Shown piece by piece: positions 51,457-60,897 of a DNA stretch of 64,000 nt (positions are counted from its first letter, which is position 1; each line of letters starts with the position of its first letter). The DNA is taken from the NCBI GenBank assembly GCA_910588965.1, contig CAJUSO010000016.1, forward strand, positions 1-64,000, written 5' to 3'. The translations under genes and the position numbers were made by a program. Source of the DNA: an uncultured Lachnospiraceae bacterium. Lineage in GTDB: Bacteria > Bacillota > Clostridia > Lachnospirales > Lachnospiraceae. The notes under the pieces are model-generated. The model was not told the origin of the DNA, searched no databases, and saw nothing but the letters and a program-made list of their open reading frames with translations.

Positions 51457-51463
51457 TCAGGGA

Positions 51464-51497
51464 AAATCACAGTGATAGCTTCGCTGTGATTTTTTTG
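51464..51497 (+). terminator. Terminator after khpA
   Basis: AAATCACAG pairs with CTGTGATTT across an 11-nt loop, followed by a T-run. It separates rpsP-khpA from rimM-trmD. The ~235 bp to rimM holds further short GC hairpins (around 51593-51650) but no gene. Confidence 0.85.
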
Positions 51498-51733
51498 TAT
51501 TATTTGGAAAGGCCTTGTTGCTGTAAAGCGTTAAAGTTTATGGATTTCCTATAAGATAAAAATATTATGCACATGTAAGTCATTATGCCGCTAAGGCGGC
51601 CGCACGCGGCGCGTCAAAGCGTGCAAACCCCTCAAGGCCGAGGGGAAGGGGAGTGGAAGCGGTTTTGCCCGTTTTATTATGAAGAAATTGCGCCCTTTAA
51701 AGGAAATGCTGAGGAAAGGAATGGTGGGAAGTT

Positions 51734-52273
51734 ATGGAGGAAATGCTGCAGGTAGGGGTCATTACAAATACCCATGGGCTGCGTGGGGAGGTAAAGGTAT
51801 TCCCCACAACGGACGACCCGGCACGGTTTAAAAAGCTAAAAGAGGTTTGGCTGGATTCTGGGGATGGGATGGCTGCCCTGGAAGTGTCCCAGGTGAAATT
51901 TTTTAAAAACCTGGCCATCTTAAAATTCAAAGGCTTTGACAGTATCAATGATATTGAGAAATATAAGGGCCGGGGGCTTTTTGTGACTAGGGACCAGGCG
52001 GTAAAGTGCGGTAAGGATGAATATTTTATTGCTGATTTAATCGGTATGGAAGCCTGGACGGACCAGGGGGAGTTTTTGGGGGAAATAGCGGATGTGATAC
52101 AGACGGGGGCGAACGATGTGTATGTGGTGCAGGTCAAGGAAGCATCCCCCTATGCGTCCAGGATAACCGGGAAAAAGAAAGAACTGCTGCTTCCGGCAAT
52201 CAAAGAATGTATTTTAGGGGTGGATATGGAGGGGAAAAGGATAGAGGTGCACCTGATGGAAGGGCTTGTATAG
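51734..52273 (+). CDS. rimM: 16S rRNA maturation factor RimM
   Basis: 179 aa. Two beta-barrel domains: LQVGVITNTHGLRGEVKVFPTTDD at the N-terminus and a PRC-like C-terminal domain (YFIADLIGMEA, GANDVYVV, LLLPAIKECILGVDMEGKRIEV). Assists 30S head assembly, next to S16/S19 function. Ribosome site is weak (AAGGAATGGTGGG). trmD follows after 60 nt. Confidence 0.95.
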   Translation: MEEMLQVGVITNTHGLRGEVKVFPTTDDPARFKKLKEVWLDSGDGMAALEVSQVKFFKNLAILKFKGFDSINDIEKYKGRGLFVTRDQAVKCGKDEYFIADLIGMEAWTDQGEFLGEIADVIQTGANDVYVVQVKEASPYASRITGKKKELLLPAIKECILGVDMEGKRIEVHLMEGLV

Positions 52274-52333
52274 CCCATGCAGCAAGCGGGAAGGCGCCTA
52301 TAGGATGGAAAATAGAAAGGGCTGGCAGAAGGA

Positions 52334-53056
52334 ATGAATTTTTATATACTTACATTATTCCCGGAAATGGTAATGGACGGCTTGCGTACCAGCATTATCG
52401 GGCGGGCGGCGGAGACGGGGCTTTTGCATCTGGAAGCTATTAATATACGGGATTATTCCGATAATAAGCACCACAAGGTAGATGATTATCCTTATGGGGG
52501 CGGCGCAGGGATGCTGATGCAGGCACAGCCGGTCTATGGCGCCTACCAGTCTGTGATTGAGCGGATTGGCAGGAAGCCCCGCTGTATCTATGCTACCCCC
52601 CAGGGCAGGGCGTTTACCCAAAAAGATGCAAAGGATTTTGCGCAGGAACCGGATTTAATCCTGTTATGCGGGCATTATGAAGGGATTGACGAACGGGTAT
52701 TGGAGGAGGTTGCCACGGATTATATTTCCATTGGGGATTATGTGCTGACAGGCGGGGAACTGCCGGCCATGGTCATGGTGGATGCAATTTCCCGCATGGT
52801 GCCAGGCGTCCTGGGGAACCAAGAATCTGGGTCATTTGAGTCTTTCGAGGGGAACCTGTTAGAATACCCGCAGTACTCTAGGCCGGAGGAATGGCATGGG
52901 AAGAAGGTGCCGGATGTCCTTTTGTCAGGGCACCATAAAAATATAGAAACCTGGCGCAGGCAGCAGTCCATCCTGCGTACAAAAGAACGCCGCCCGGATT
53001 TGCTGGCGCAGGCAGGACTGACGGCCAAAGAACAGGAATGGCTAAAGGGCGTGTGA
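52334..53056 (+). CDS. trmD: tRNA (guanine-N1)-methyltransferase TrmD
   Basis: 240 aa SPOUT methyltransferase making m1G37. The trefoil-knot motifs LCGHYEGIDERV, ISIGDYVLTGGELPA and the C-terminal RPEEWHGKKVPDVLLSGHH are intact. Usually rplS follows trmD, but here a terminator and ABC exporter genes do. Confidence 0.97.
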   Translation: MNFYILTLFPEMVMDGLRTSIIGRAAETGLLHLEAINIRDYSDNKHHKVDDYPYGGGAGMLMQAQPVYGAYQSVIERIGRKPRCIYATPQGRAFTQKDAKDFAQEPDLILLCGHYEGIDERVLEEVATDYISIGDYVLTGGELPAMVMVDAISRMVPGVLGNQESGSFESFEGNLLEYPQYSRPEEWHGKKVPDVLLSGHHKNIETWRRQQSILRTKERRPDLLAQAGLTAKEQEWLKGV

Positions 53057-53113
53057 AGCCGGGCGCCCCATATACTTGCGGATGGGATCTGGCTGTCCCA
53101 AAAAGAAGAAGGG

Positions 53114-53160
53114 AGGCGTCCCTCCTACCAGTGAGAGAAGGTAGGGGGGGCGCCTGATTT
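53114..53160 (+). terminator. Terminator after trmD
   Basis: AGGCGTCCCTCCTACC pairs with GGTAGGGGGGGCGCCT with one bulge, followed by GATTTTATG. GC-rich stem with modest T-run. Confidence 0.75.
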
Positions 53161-53195
53161 TATGAAAATTTTATGGAAAGGTAAGATTCCCTTCA

Positions 53196-53223
53196 TTGAC
53201 AAAAAAAGGAAAAGGGCTATCAT
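53196..53223 (+). promoter_or_regulatory. Promoter of ABC exporter operon
   Basis: TTGACA and TATCAT with a 16-bp spacer lie ~50 bp upstream of the GTG start, inside an A-rich leader. Confidence 0.6.
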
Positions 53224-53273
53224 AAAAAAGGAAAAAAGGTAAAACATAAAAATATAGAAAGTGAGGTATAGGC

Positions 53274-55529
53274 GTGGGAAAAATATTCAAATACTTAAGC
53301 CGGTATAAGCCAGCAATTGCAGCCGTAATTTTGCTGCTGGTCTTACAGGCATACTGTGACCTGTCACTGCCCCAGTATATGTCGGACATTGTGGACATAG
53401 GCATCCAGCAGGGAGGCATTGCCCATGTATCGCCGGATGAAATGCGGGGGGAGACCCTGGCATGGCTTTCGGCGTTCCTGTCTGAAGAGGACGCAAGGGC
53501 GCTGCAGGATGCCTATGCCCTTAAGGAGGACGGCAATTATAAAAGGAAGCATATGACGCCGGATGCGTTAGGGGAATTGGATGAAATGCTGGAATTGCCA
53601 TTTATGCTTTTATACTCTATAAACGGGGATAGCAGCATGGGCGCCCATGCTGCAGGGCTGCCTGCTGGAAGCAGCCAAAGGGAAGGAATGCAGCCCATAG
53701 AGGGAAGCGGCAAAGGAATCGAAGAGATACAGGCTATGCTGGACAGCGGGCAGCTTAGGAAGGGGCAGCTGCAGGCGGCAGGGGAAGCCATCCGGCAGCA
53801 GATAGGCAGTGCGTTGGCCAGCCAGCGCGCAAGGCTTGCTGTCAGGGCAGAATATGAGGCTATGGGCTGGGACCTGGAGGCTTACCAGAACCGTTACATG
53901 CTCCGCACAGGCGGGAAAATGGTTGGGATGGCAATCGCTATGATGGCGGCCTCTATCCTGGTGGGCCTGCTGTCTGCCCGTGTCTCTGCAAAGCTAGGGC
54001 TGGACCTGAGGGGGCGGGTGTTCCGGAAAGTTGTGGGTTTCTCCCAGGGGGAGATGGAGCATTTCTCCACAGCATCCTTAATTACCAGGAGCACCAACGA
54101 TATACAGCAGATACAGATGGTATCCGTCATGCTGCTGCGCATGGTAGTCTACGCCCCGATTATTGGGTTTGGCGGGGTGGCCAAAGTGATGAATACCAAG
54201 ACAGGGATGGGCTGGATTATTGGGGTTGCCGTAGGCAGCATTATCCTGCTGGTGGGGGGATTGATGTCCGTTACCATGCCAAAGTTTAAGAAAATGCAGG
54301 CTCTGGTGGACCGCCTGAACCTGGTTTCAAGGGAAATCTTAACAGGCGTCCCAGTCATCCGTGCATTCTCCAGGGAGGGATATGAAGAGAAACGGTTTGC
54401 AGCAGCCAGCCAGGAATTGATGAAGACACAGCTATTTACCAACCGGGTCATGTCCATGATGATGCCAGCCATGATGCTGATTATGAACTGCATTACAGTC
54501 TTGATTGTCTGGTTCGGGGCAAAAGGCGTGGATTTAGGGAACCTGCAGGTAGGGGATATGATGGCATTTATTACCTATACGATGCAGATTGTCATGGCGT
54601 TCCTTGTAATTACCATGGTATCTGTTATGCTGCCGCGGGCAGGCGTGGCGGCCAGCCGGATTGATGAAGTGCTCCGCATGGAAGGGACGGTGTTGGATCC
54701 AGAAGAGCCGGCGCCGGCTCCTGCCCAGGGCTGGAAAGGGCGGGTGGCCTTTGAAGATGTGTCCTTTTCTTACCCAGGGGCTAAGGAACATGCCATATCC
54801 CACATTTCCTTTACGGCAGAGCCGGGCAAGACCACGGCCATCATTGGGGGTACTGGCTGCGGGAAAACCACCCTTATACACCTGATCCCCCGGTTTTATG
54901 ATGTGACGGAGGGGAGGATTACGATGGACGGCGTAGACATCCGGGATATGGGGCAGAAGGAACTCCGTTCCATGATTGGCTATGTGCCGCAGAAGGGCGT
55001 GCTGTTTTCGGGCACCATTGCCACCAACCTGCAGTTTGCAGGGGGCGTATCGGAGGATGCCATGGCAGAGGCTGCGCAGGTTGCCCAGGCCGAAGGCTTT
55101 ATCCTGGAGAAGGAAGGGCAGTATGAAAGCCACATTTCCCAGGGCGGTACAAATGTGTCTGGCGGGCAGAAGCAGCGGCTTTCTATTGCAAGGGCTATTG
55201 CCAAGAAGCCCAAAGTATTCCTGTTTGACGACAGCTTTTCCGCATTGGATTACAAGACAGACGCGGCGCTGCGGAAGGCGCTGGCAGCTAAGACCAAGGA
55301 TGCGGCTGTAATTATTGTGGCACAGCGCATCAGCACAATCCTGCATGCGGACCAAATCCTTGTCCTGGAGGAGGGGCGGTTAGTGGGCAAGGGCGCCCAT
55401 CAGGAATTAATGGAAACTTGCGAGGCCTACCAGGAAATCGCAAAATCCCAGCTGTCAGAAAATGAACTGTCACAGGGGATCTTAGGGAAAACTGTGCCAG
55501 AAGGAAAGGAGGCGCTTCCAAATGAGTGA
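53274..55529 (+). CDS. Heterodimeric ABC exporter subunit A (degenerate NBD)
   Basis: 751 aa: one ABC transmembrane domain and one NBD. A large extracytoplasmic loop of ~150 residues (about 45-200) lies between TM1 and TM2, longer than usual. The NBD has Walker A GGTGCGKTT and signature VSGGQKQRL, but Walker B reads LFDDSFSALD, with Asp where the catalytic Glu should be. This marks it as the non-catalytic half of a TM287/288- or BmrCD-like heterodimer. The start is GTG with GTGAGG upstream. Its stop overlaps the ATG of the partner gene. The substrate is unknown; multidrug or peptide export is likely. Confidence 0.92.
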   Translation: MGKIFKYLSRYKPAIAAVILLLVLQAYCDLSLPQYMSDIVDIGIQQGGIAHVSPDEMRGETLAWLSAFLSEEDARALQDAYALKEDGNYKRKHMTPDALGELDEMLELPFMLLYSINGDSSMGAHAAGLPAGSSQREGMQPIEGSGKGIEEIQAMLDSGQLRKGQLQAAGEAIRQQIGSALASQRARLAVRAEYEAMGWDLEAYQNRYMLRTGGKMVGMAIAMMAASILVGLLSARVSAKLGLDLRGRVFRKVVGFSQGEMEHFSTASLITRSTNDIQQIQMVSVMLLRMVVYAPIIGFGGVAKVMNTKTGMGWIIGVAVGSIILLVGGLMSVTMPKFKKMQALVDRLNLVSREILTGVPVIRAFSREGYEEKRFAAASQELMKTQLFTNRVMSMMMPAMMLIMNCITVLIVWFGAKGVDLGNLQVGDMMAFITYTMQIVMAFLVITMVSVMLPRAGVAASRIDEVLRMEGTVLDPEEPAPAPAQGWKGRVAFEDVSFSYPGAKEHAISHISFTAEPGKTTAIIGGTGCGKTTLIHLIPRFYDVTEGRITMDGVDIRDMGQKELRSMIGYVPQKGVLFSGTIATNLQFAGGVSEDAMAEAAQVAQAEGFILEKEGQYESHISQGGTNVSGGQKQRLSIARAIAKKPKVFLFDDSFSALDYKTDAALRKALAAKTKDAAVIIVAQRISTILHADQILVLEEGRLVGKGAHQELMETCEAYQEIAKSQLSENELSQGILGKTVPEGKEALPNE

Positions 55530-57357
55530 GCAGAAAAAGCCAAGAAGGATGGGGCACGGGCATGGGCCGGGCGGCATGATGCCTGGGGAAAAAGCCAAGA
55601 ATTTGAAAGGGACGGCAGCTAAACTGCTCCGCTATATGGGACGGTATAAATTTGCAGTTTTGGTAGTAGTGGTTTTTGCAGTTGCATCCACCGTTTTTGG
55701 CATCCTGGGGCCTAAAGTATTGGGCGGGGCGACGACGGAGCTCTTCAACGGGCTGGTGGCAAAGGTGGCAGGGGCAGGCGGGATTGACTTTGGGAAAATC
55801 TGGGAAATCCTGCTGTTCCTTATCTGTATTTATGCGGTCAGCGCGGCCTGTTCTTTGATCCAGGGCTACCTTATGGCTGGGATTAGCCAGAAGGTATGTT
55901 ATCGGTTCCGGGAAGATATTTCAGCCAAAATCCATCGGATGCCTATGAAATATTTTGAGTCCCGGACTGTGGGGGAAGTGCTGTCCCGGATTACGAATGA
56001 TGTGGATACCTTGGGGCAGGGCTTAAGCCAAAGCATTACCCAGCTGATTACCTCTTTGGCCACTTTGGTGGGGATACTGGCCATGATGCTTAGCATCAGC
56101 CCCATTATGACGCTGATTGCCCTGGTCATCCTCCCAGTGTCAGCTATACTGGTTGGGGTTGTCGTGAAATTTTCCCAGAAGCATTTCGTGGCACAGCAGA
56201 AATACCTGGGGGAGATTAACGGACAGGTGGAAGAGGTGTACAGCGGCCACAATATCGTAAAGGCATTTAATAAAGAAGAAGATATGTTAAAGGCTTTCCA
56301 TGAGACGAATGGGAACCTGTACCAGTCTGCCTGGAAATCCCAGTTCCTGTCGGGCATGATGCAGCCCATTATGGGGTTTGTGGGCAACCTGGGCTATGTG
56401 GCAGTGGCAGTCGTTGGCGGCGTCCTGGCCATTCGGGGGCATATCCAGGTAGGGGAAATCCAATCCTTTATCCAATATGTCCGCCAATTTACCCAGCCCA
56501 TTACCCAGATGGCGCAGGTATCAAATATGCTCCAGTCTACAGCGGCGGCGGCAGAAAGGGTCTTCGAATTCCTGGAGGAGGAAGAAGAGGATTTAAAGGC
56601 GGCGCATCCAGTGCAGCTTACAAAGATGGAGGGAAGGGTTTCCTTCGAGCATGTGCAGTTTGGCTATGATGAGAAAGTGGTAGTCCACGATTTCAGCTGC
56701 CAGGTAGAACCAGGGCAGATGGTGGCGATCGTAGGGCCTACGGGGGCAGGCAAAACCACTATGGTGAAGCTATTGATGCGCTTTTATGATGTGCAGAAGG
56801 GCAGCATCAAGGTGGACGGCCATGACCTGCGCGATTTTAACCGCAGCGAGCTAAGGGAGAATTTTGGCATGGTCTTGCAGGATACCTGGCTGTTCCAGGG
56901 GACCATTATGGAAAATATCCGCTATGGCAGGCTGGATGCTACAGACGAAGAAGTGGTGGCGGCAGCCAAGGCAGCCCATGCCCATCATTTCATTTCCACC
57001 CTGCCAGGCGGCTATGGGATGGAATTAAATGAGGATGCCAGCAATGTGTCCCAGGGGCAGAAGCAGCTTTTGACTATTGCACGGGCAATCCTTGCGGATA
57101 ACCCGGTTTTAATCCTGGATGAAGCTACCTCATCTGTGGACACCCGCACTGAGGAACGGATCCAAAAGGCCATGAACAACCTGATGAAAGGCAGGACCAG
57201 TTTTGTGATTGCCCATAGGCTTTCCACCATCAAGGATGCAGACGTCATCCTGGTCATGAAGGACGGGGATATCATTGAGCAGGGCAGCCACCAGGAACTG
57301 CTGGCGGAAAACGGCTTCTATGCCAACCTGTATCATTCCCAGTTTGAGGTGGCTTAA
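55522..57357 (+). CDS. Heterodimeric ABC exporter subunit B (catalytic NBD)
   Basis: 611 aa with a Gly/His-rich N-terminus (MGHGHGPGGMMPGEKAKN), six membrane segments and an NBD. Walker A GPTGAGKTT and Walker B LILDEATSSVD carry the catalytic Glu. The signature is altered to VSQGQKQLL, and this half therefore supplies the non-canonical signature facing subunit A's degenerate site. This complementary pattern supports an obligate heterodimer. Starts 8 nt inside the upstream gene (ATGAGTGA). Confidence 0.93.
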   Translation: MSEQKKPRRMGHGHGPGGMMPGEKAKNLKGTAAKLLRYMGRYKFAVLVVVVFAVASTVFGILGPKVLGGATTELFNGLVAKVAGAGGIDFGKIWEILLFLICIYAVSAACSLIQGYLMAGISQKVCYRFREDISAKIHRMPMKYFESRTVGEVLSRITNDVDTLGQGLSQSITQLITSLATLVGILAMMLSISPIMTLIALVILPVSAILVGVVVKFSQKHFVAQQKYLGEINGQVEEVYSGHNIVKAFNKEEDMLKAFHETNGNLYQSAWKSQFLSGMMQPIMGFVGNLGYVAVAVVGGVLAIRGHIQVGEIQSFIQYVRQFTQPITQMAQVSNMLQSTAAAAERVFEFLEEEEEDLKAAHPVQLTKMEGRVSFEHVQFGYDEKVVVHDFSCQVEPGQMVAIVGPTGAGKTTMVKLLMRFYDVQKGSIKVDGHDLRDFNRSELRENFGMVLQDTWLFQGTIMENIRYGRLDATDEEVVAAAKAAHAHHFISTLPGGYGMELNEDASNVSQGQKQLLTIARAILADNPVLILDEATSSVDTRTEERIQKAMNNLMKGRTSFVIAHRLSTIKDADVILVMKDGDIIEQGSHQELLAENGFYANLYHSQFEVA

Positions 57358-57508
57358 AGTTCCGGCCCTTGGCGCCATAATTGGTTGTTATGAAAAGAGG
57401 GGAGTACAGACAGAGCCTTGGATGGGTGGCTTAGCCAATCCAAGAAGATGCCTGTATTCCCTTTCAATAAGAAGTATGGAAAGGAATTGAAAAAAGACTG
57501 CAATTCCC

Positions 57509-57646
57509 TTAAAAAGCAATCCCACATTCCAAAGCGATTGCCATAGACTGATTACCCAGGCTGAATCCATAGTCCTTCAAATTCCTTATTTCCTCACTTC
57601 CCGCAAAGTAATGATAGCTTGTCCCTTCATCAGTCTCCCTTGCCAT
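57509..57646 (-). pseudogene. Short remnant frame, unknown
   Basis: A 45-codon frame (MARETDEGTSYHYFAGSEEI at its start, ending LECGIAF) reads like the C-terminal end of a real protein. It is cut off upstream by a TAG 7 codons before the Met and has no ribosome site. The rest of the gap 57358-57732 shows nothing else that I recognise. Confidence 0.35.
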
Positions 57647-57732
57647 TGCAACAACTTTTCGGCGGCCCTATGTTGCCAAAAGCCCGCAATATGGAAGATG
57701 CCTGCCTTTGCCGGATATTCCCCCTTCCCTGC

Positions 57733-58719
57733 CTACAGCATCGAAGCCCTTAAGGCTTCCCCGCCCATTGGGCTTAAATAGGCTGGGGCAATATCAAATA
57801 CCGTCTTGCAGCCTTGCTGCCCCTCAGCAGAAAGGCGGTAGGCAGCCCTTGCATATGCAAGCAGGACGCTTGCCGTAAATTCTGCATTAGACTCCAGCTT
57901 CAGGCTGTATTCCACCATATGCTTATGTTCTTTGTCGGATCCTGTGACGCCGCTCCTTAGTACAATCCCCCCATGGGGGATGCCGCTGTGGTCCCTGCGC
58001 AGTTCTTCCTCACTGATAAAATGTACGGTTGTATCGTACTCCGCAAAGTAATTGGGCATTGCCTTGATTTCCTGTTCAATCCGGGCTGCATCTGCCCCTT
58101 CTTCCAGGACGACAAAACACTCCCTCGTATGTTTCTCCCTGACGGTAAGGGTTGGGTTCTTGCCCGCCCGGACGGCTGCCAGGGCATCTTCCACAGGGAT
58201 GGTATACTGTTTTGCATCTTTCACCCCTGCAATCCGGCGGATGGCGTCAGAGTGCCCTTGGCTTACCCCCTTGCCCCAGAAGGTATAATCCTTCCCTTCT
58301 GGCAGGATAGCGCTTGCATACAGGCGGTTCAGGGAAAACATGCCTGGATCCCAGCCCACGGAAATAATCCCAATGTGCCCATGCTCCTTTGCCGCAGCGT
58401 CTACATTGGCAAAATGCTCTGGAATCCTGGCATGGGTATCAAAGCTGTCCACCACATGGAAGAACTTTGCGCATTCTGGCGTCTGCTCCGGAAGATCCGT
58501 AGCGCTGCCGCCGCAGAGAATCATAACGTCAATTTTATCCTTCCAATTTTCCATTTCCTGTGCGCTGCATACAGCTGCCGTACTTGTGGAAATGGAGACA
58601 TCTTTGGGGTTCCTGCGCGTGAATACAGCCACAAGTTCCATGTCATCATTTTGGCGGATGGCGCTCTCCACACCGCGCCCCAAGTTGCCATAACCGAAAA
58701 TACCAATACGTGCCTTCAT
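57733..58719 (-). CDS. ddh: meso-Diaminopimelate dehydrogenase
   Basis: 328 aa. The Rossmann motif IGIFGYGNLGRGVE is at the N-terminus, then AVFTRRNP, VMILCGGSATDLPEQTP, VVDSFDTHARIPEH, GWDPGMFSLNR and WGKGVSQGHSDAIRRI, all typical of Ddh. It reversibly converts tetrahydrodipicolinate to meso-DAP with NADPH and ammonia, giving a one-step route to the peptidoglycan precursor and lysine. GGAGG precedes the ATG. It lies 24 nt downstream of the AGE-family isomerase gene, so the two are probably co-transcribed. Confidence 0.95.
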   Translation of the reverse strand: MKARIGIFGYGNLGRGVESAIRQNDDMELVAVFTRRNPKDVSISTSTAAVCSAQEMENWKDKIDVMILCGGSATDLPEQTPECAKFFHVVDSFDTHARIPEHFANVDAAAKEHGHIGIISVGWDPGMFSLNRLYASAILPEGKDYTFWGKGVSQGHSDAIRRIAGVKDAKQYTIPVEDALAAVRAGKNPTLTVREKHTRECFVVLEEGADAARIEQEIKAMPNYFAEYDTTVHFISEEELRRDHSGIPHGGIVLRSGVTGSDKEHKHMVEYSLKLESNAEFTASVLLAYARAAYRLSAEGQQGCKTVFDIAPAYLSPMGGEALRASML

Positions 58720-58742
58720 TGCTTCCTCCTTCTAAAGTTATC

Positions 58743-59984
58743 CTATTTCGAACGGTATACTGCAGAGGCAACGGATATTTCCGGCTTGCTGTAAGGGATT
58801 AAGGTTGCCTGGAATGCGTGGTAGATATCGGATTTTCCAGGCCATACGCTCCCTGTCACCTCTCCCTTCTCATCCATCTGGTGGAACCAGGAGCCGTTCA
58901 CATGGTCTAAGACCTGTGCATCCAGGTATTCCATAAACTGTGCATAATCAGAGGCGTACCGATCCTCCCCTGTCACGTGATAAAGGACGGCAGAGGTATT
59001 GATGGCTTCCGCAAGGGTCCAGTGCATCCTGTCATGGATGACGGGCTCCCCGTTCCAGTCAGTGGTATATACGATTCCTGGTGCGCCGTCCCTATCCCAT
59101 GCATCTGCGACCGCCCGCTGGTAAAGGTTCTCAGCCGCCTTTAGATAAGGCTCCAACGCCTGTTTGTCCTCTTTGTGCACGGATAGCGCCCATTGGGTAA
59201 TAAGGCGCGCCCATTCAATGCCATGCCCTGGCGTTGCACCATAAGGCTTAAAGGGGTCTGCGGGGCACTCTTTGTTGTATTCCAGTTCAGCCACCCAATC
59301 CTTGGTAAAATGCTCTGGAATCCTCCAATCGTTGCCGGAGGCCCAGGAAACCACATGGTCAATGATCCACCCTGCCCGGGTCCGGTACATTTCATTGCCC
59401 GTTGCATCTGCCACAGCCAGGAATGCCTCTACGGTATGCATATTTGCATTTAACCCGCGGTAATCATCCAGGACGGAAAATTCTGTGTTCCAAGTGTCAA
59501 CGGTAAGCCCTTCCTGCTCTCTCCAGAACCGGAGCTCGAACAGGCGGAGGGCTTCTTCTAACAGCGCTTCTGCCCCGGGCCTTTTTGCCAGCAGTGCAGA
59601 GGAGGCCGCTAAAATCACAAAAGCATGGGCGTAGCACTGCTTATCCGGGAGGATTTCCCCCTCTGCCGTAACGCCTGGATACCAGCCCCCATTTTCCACA
59701 TCATGCAGTTCGCCCGTTAAGCCTTTCAGCGCTGCGTCCACAAGTCCTTCGCTCCCAGGATGCCCCAAAGCTGCGCCCATGCTGTACACATGCGCCATGC
59801 GGCAGGTAATCCAGGTCTCACGCTTGCGGTCTGTCCAGGGCGACCCATCGTCCCCCAAATAATAGGAACTGCCTTGCGGTGAGGGAAACTTATGCCCAAA
59901 GGCAAGCAAGTCTTCCTGGATTTCTTTTAAAAATGCTTTGTTTTCCTCCGTATCAATCAAATATTTCTTTGCCATTTCTTCCAT
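58743..59984 (-). CDS. AGE-family sugar epimerase/isomerase (YihS-like)
   Basis: 413 aa alpha/alpha-barrel enzyme. The sequence shows WITCRMAHVYSMGAALG, GLNANMHTVEAFLAV (the Asn-Met-His segment), ATPGHGIEWARL and DRMHWTLAEAIN, with catalytic His residues conserved as in the N-acylglucosamine 2-epimerase superfamily. From memory it aligns along its whole length with E. coli YihS (also 413 aa), a sulfoquinovose/aldose-ketose isomerase. Substrate could be mannose, glucose or sulfoquinovose. No sulfoquinovose pathway genes are nearby. Co-directional with ddh, 23 nt upstream of it. A GGAGAAA site precedes the ATG. Confidence 0.87.
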   Translation of the reverse strand: MEEMAKKYLIDTEENKAFLKEIQEDLLAFGHKFPSPQGSSYYLGDDGSPWTDRKRETWITCRMAHVYSMGAALGHPGSEGLVDAALKGLTGELHDVENGGWYPGVTAEGEILPDKQCYAHAFVILAASSALLAKRPGAEALLEEALRLFELRFWREQEGLTVDTWNTEFSVLDDYRGLNANMHTVEAFLAVADATGNEMYRTRAGWIIDHVVSWASGNDWRIPEHFTKDWVAELEYNKECPADPFKPYGATPGHGIEWARLITQWALSVHKEDKQALEPYLKAAENLYQRAVADAWDRDGAPGIVYTTDWNGEPVIHDRMHWTLAEAINTSAVLYHVTGEDRYASDYAQFMEYLDAQVLDHVNGSWFHQMDEKGEVTGSVWPGKSDIYHAFQATLIPYSKPEISVASAVYRSK

Positions 59985-60386
59985 GGTATTTTCTCCTTCC
60001 TAAAATAGTAACTTTTAAATACGGCAATATGCAAAAAAGAAGCGGCGCCTCCTTCCTGGCATTGGAATAGGGATCTGAGCCCCTATATAACACTATTAAA
60101 TCCTACTTTCTACAAAAATGCAATGCTTTTTTTGCCTTTCAGCTGCGAATATAGTTCCGCAGGCTTCTGCCGTAAGCTGCAAGCCTGCTTTTGCAGCCCA
60201 TATCCATGGCTGCCCGCTGTTTCTTTGGATGTGTCTGGGAGACCGTTTTCTATGTTCTGCTGCAGGCTCTTGCTGTACGCCCTGGCTTCCCTGCTTCTTT
60301 CCTTCCACAAGCCTTACCACCCATTATATAACTCCTGTGGGGAAATAGCAATGCAGCTTATTAAGAGAAATCCATCTTACATACAA
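59985..60386. other. Intergenic stretch
   Basis: A plausible minus-strand promoter for the isomerase gene (TTGCAT at 60029-60034, TACTAT at 60005-60010, 18-bp spacer) lies near its start. The remainder has overlapping short frames around 60096-60320 on the minus strand with conflicting phases and no clear ribosome site. I see no supported gene there. Confidence 0.5.
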
Positions 60387-60424
60387 GCCCCCCTTTGAAA
60401 CCTGAAATAATTTCAAAGAGGGGC
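60387..60424 (-). terminator. Hairpin downstream of Mn-catalase fragment
   Basis: GCCCCTCTTTGAAA pairs with TTTCAAAGGGGGGC on the minus strand, just after the stop of the catalase-like gene. Weak T-run. Confidence 0.6.
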
Positions 60425-60449
60425 ATGAAGGGCCAAATCCTATGGGATA

Positions 60450-60896
60450 TTATTCCCTACAGTCAAAAGCAGGGTTAAATGCATAGAAATTCTTGGAATC
60501 TAAATGATCCTGTACAATCCGCAGGCCTTCGCCGAACCGCTGGAAATGCACAACTTCGCGTTCCCGCAGATAGCGGATTGGGTCTGCAACTTCAGGGTCT
60601 TTTACCAGGCGCAGGATATTTTCATAGGTACTGCGTGCTTTCTGTTCTGCAGCCAAATCCTCCGTCAAGTCTGTAATTGGGTCGCCCTTCGACTGGAACT
60701 CACAGGCATTGAACGGGATACCTCCGGCTGCCTGAGGCCAGAGGGCAAGCGTGTGGTCCACATAATATTTATCAAATCCAGAGGATTTAATCTCATCTGG
60801 GCATAAGTCCTTCGTAAGCTGGTAAATAATTGCACAGATGATTTCCATATGGGCCAGTTCTTCTGTACCCACATTGTGCTCAGAAATGTTCCAAAT
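60450..60896 (-). pseudogene. cotJC: CotJC/Mn-catalase-like protein, N-terminus lost
   Basis: The surviving ~145 codons match the C-terminal two thirds of the CotJC/manganese-catalase family: GTEELAHMEIICAIIYQL, KYYVDHTLALWPQAAG, AAEQKARSTYENILRL, LREREVVHFQRFGE and the diagnostic ending SKNFYAFNPAFD. Ferritin-like His/Glu ligands in EELAHME and EREVVHFQRFGE remain. The expected first ~60 residues, with the first metal ligand helix, are absent. The frame runs into unrelated sequence at about 60890. A GTG at 60872 could start a shortened protein, but without half of the metal site it should be inactive. The gene appears cut by the adjoining island. Confidence 0.8.
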
Positions 60897-60897
60897 T

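Noticed and set aside
51500..51733. Possible riboswitch in the rimM leader (several GC hairpins)
   Set aside because: Hairpins are short and I could not fit them to any known riboswitch core; may be intergenic debris.
60096..60320. Small minus-strand gene between the catalase fragment and the isomerase
   Set aside because: Two frames compete with equal plausibility, neither has a good start or ribosome site.
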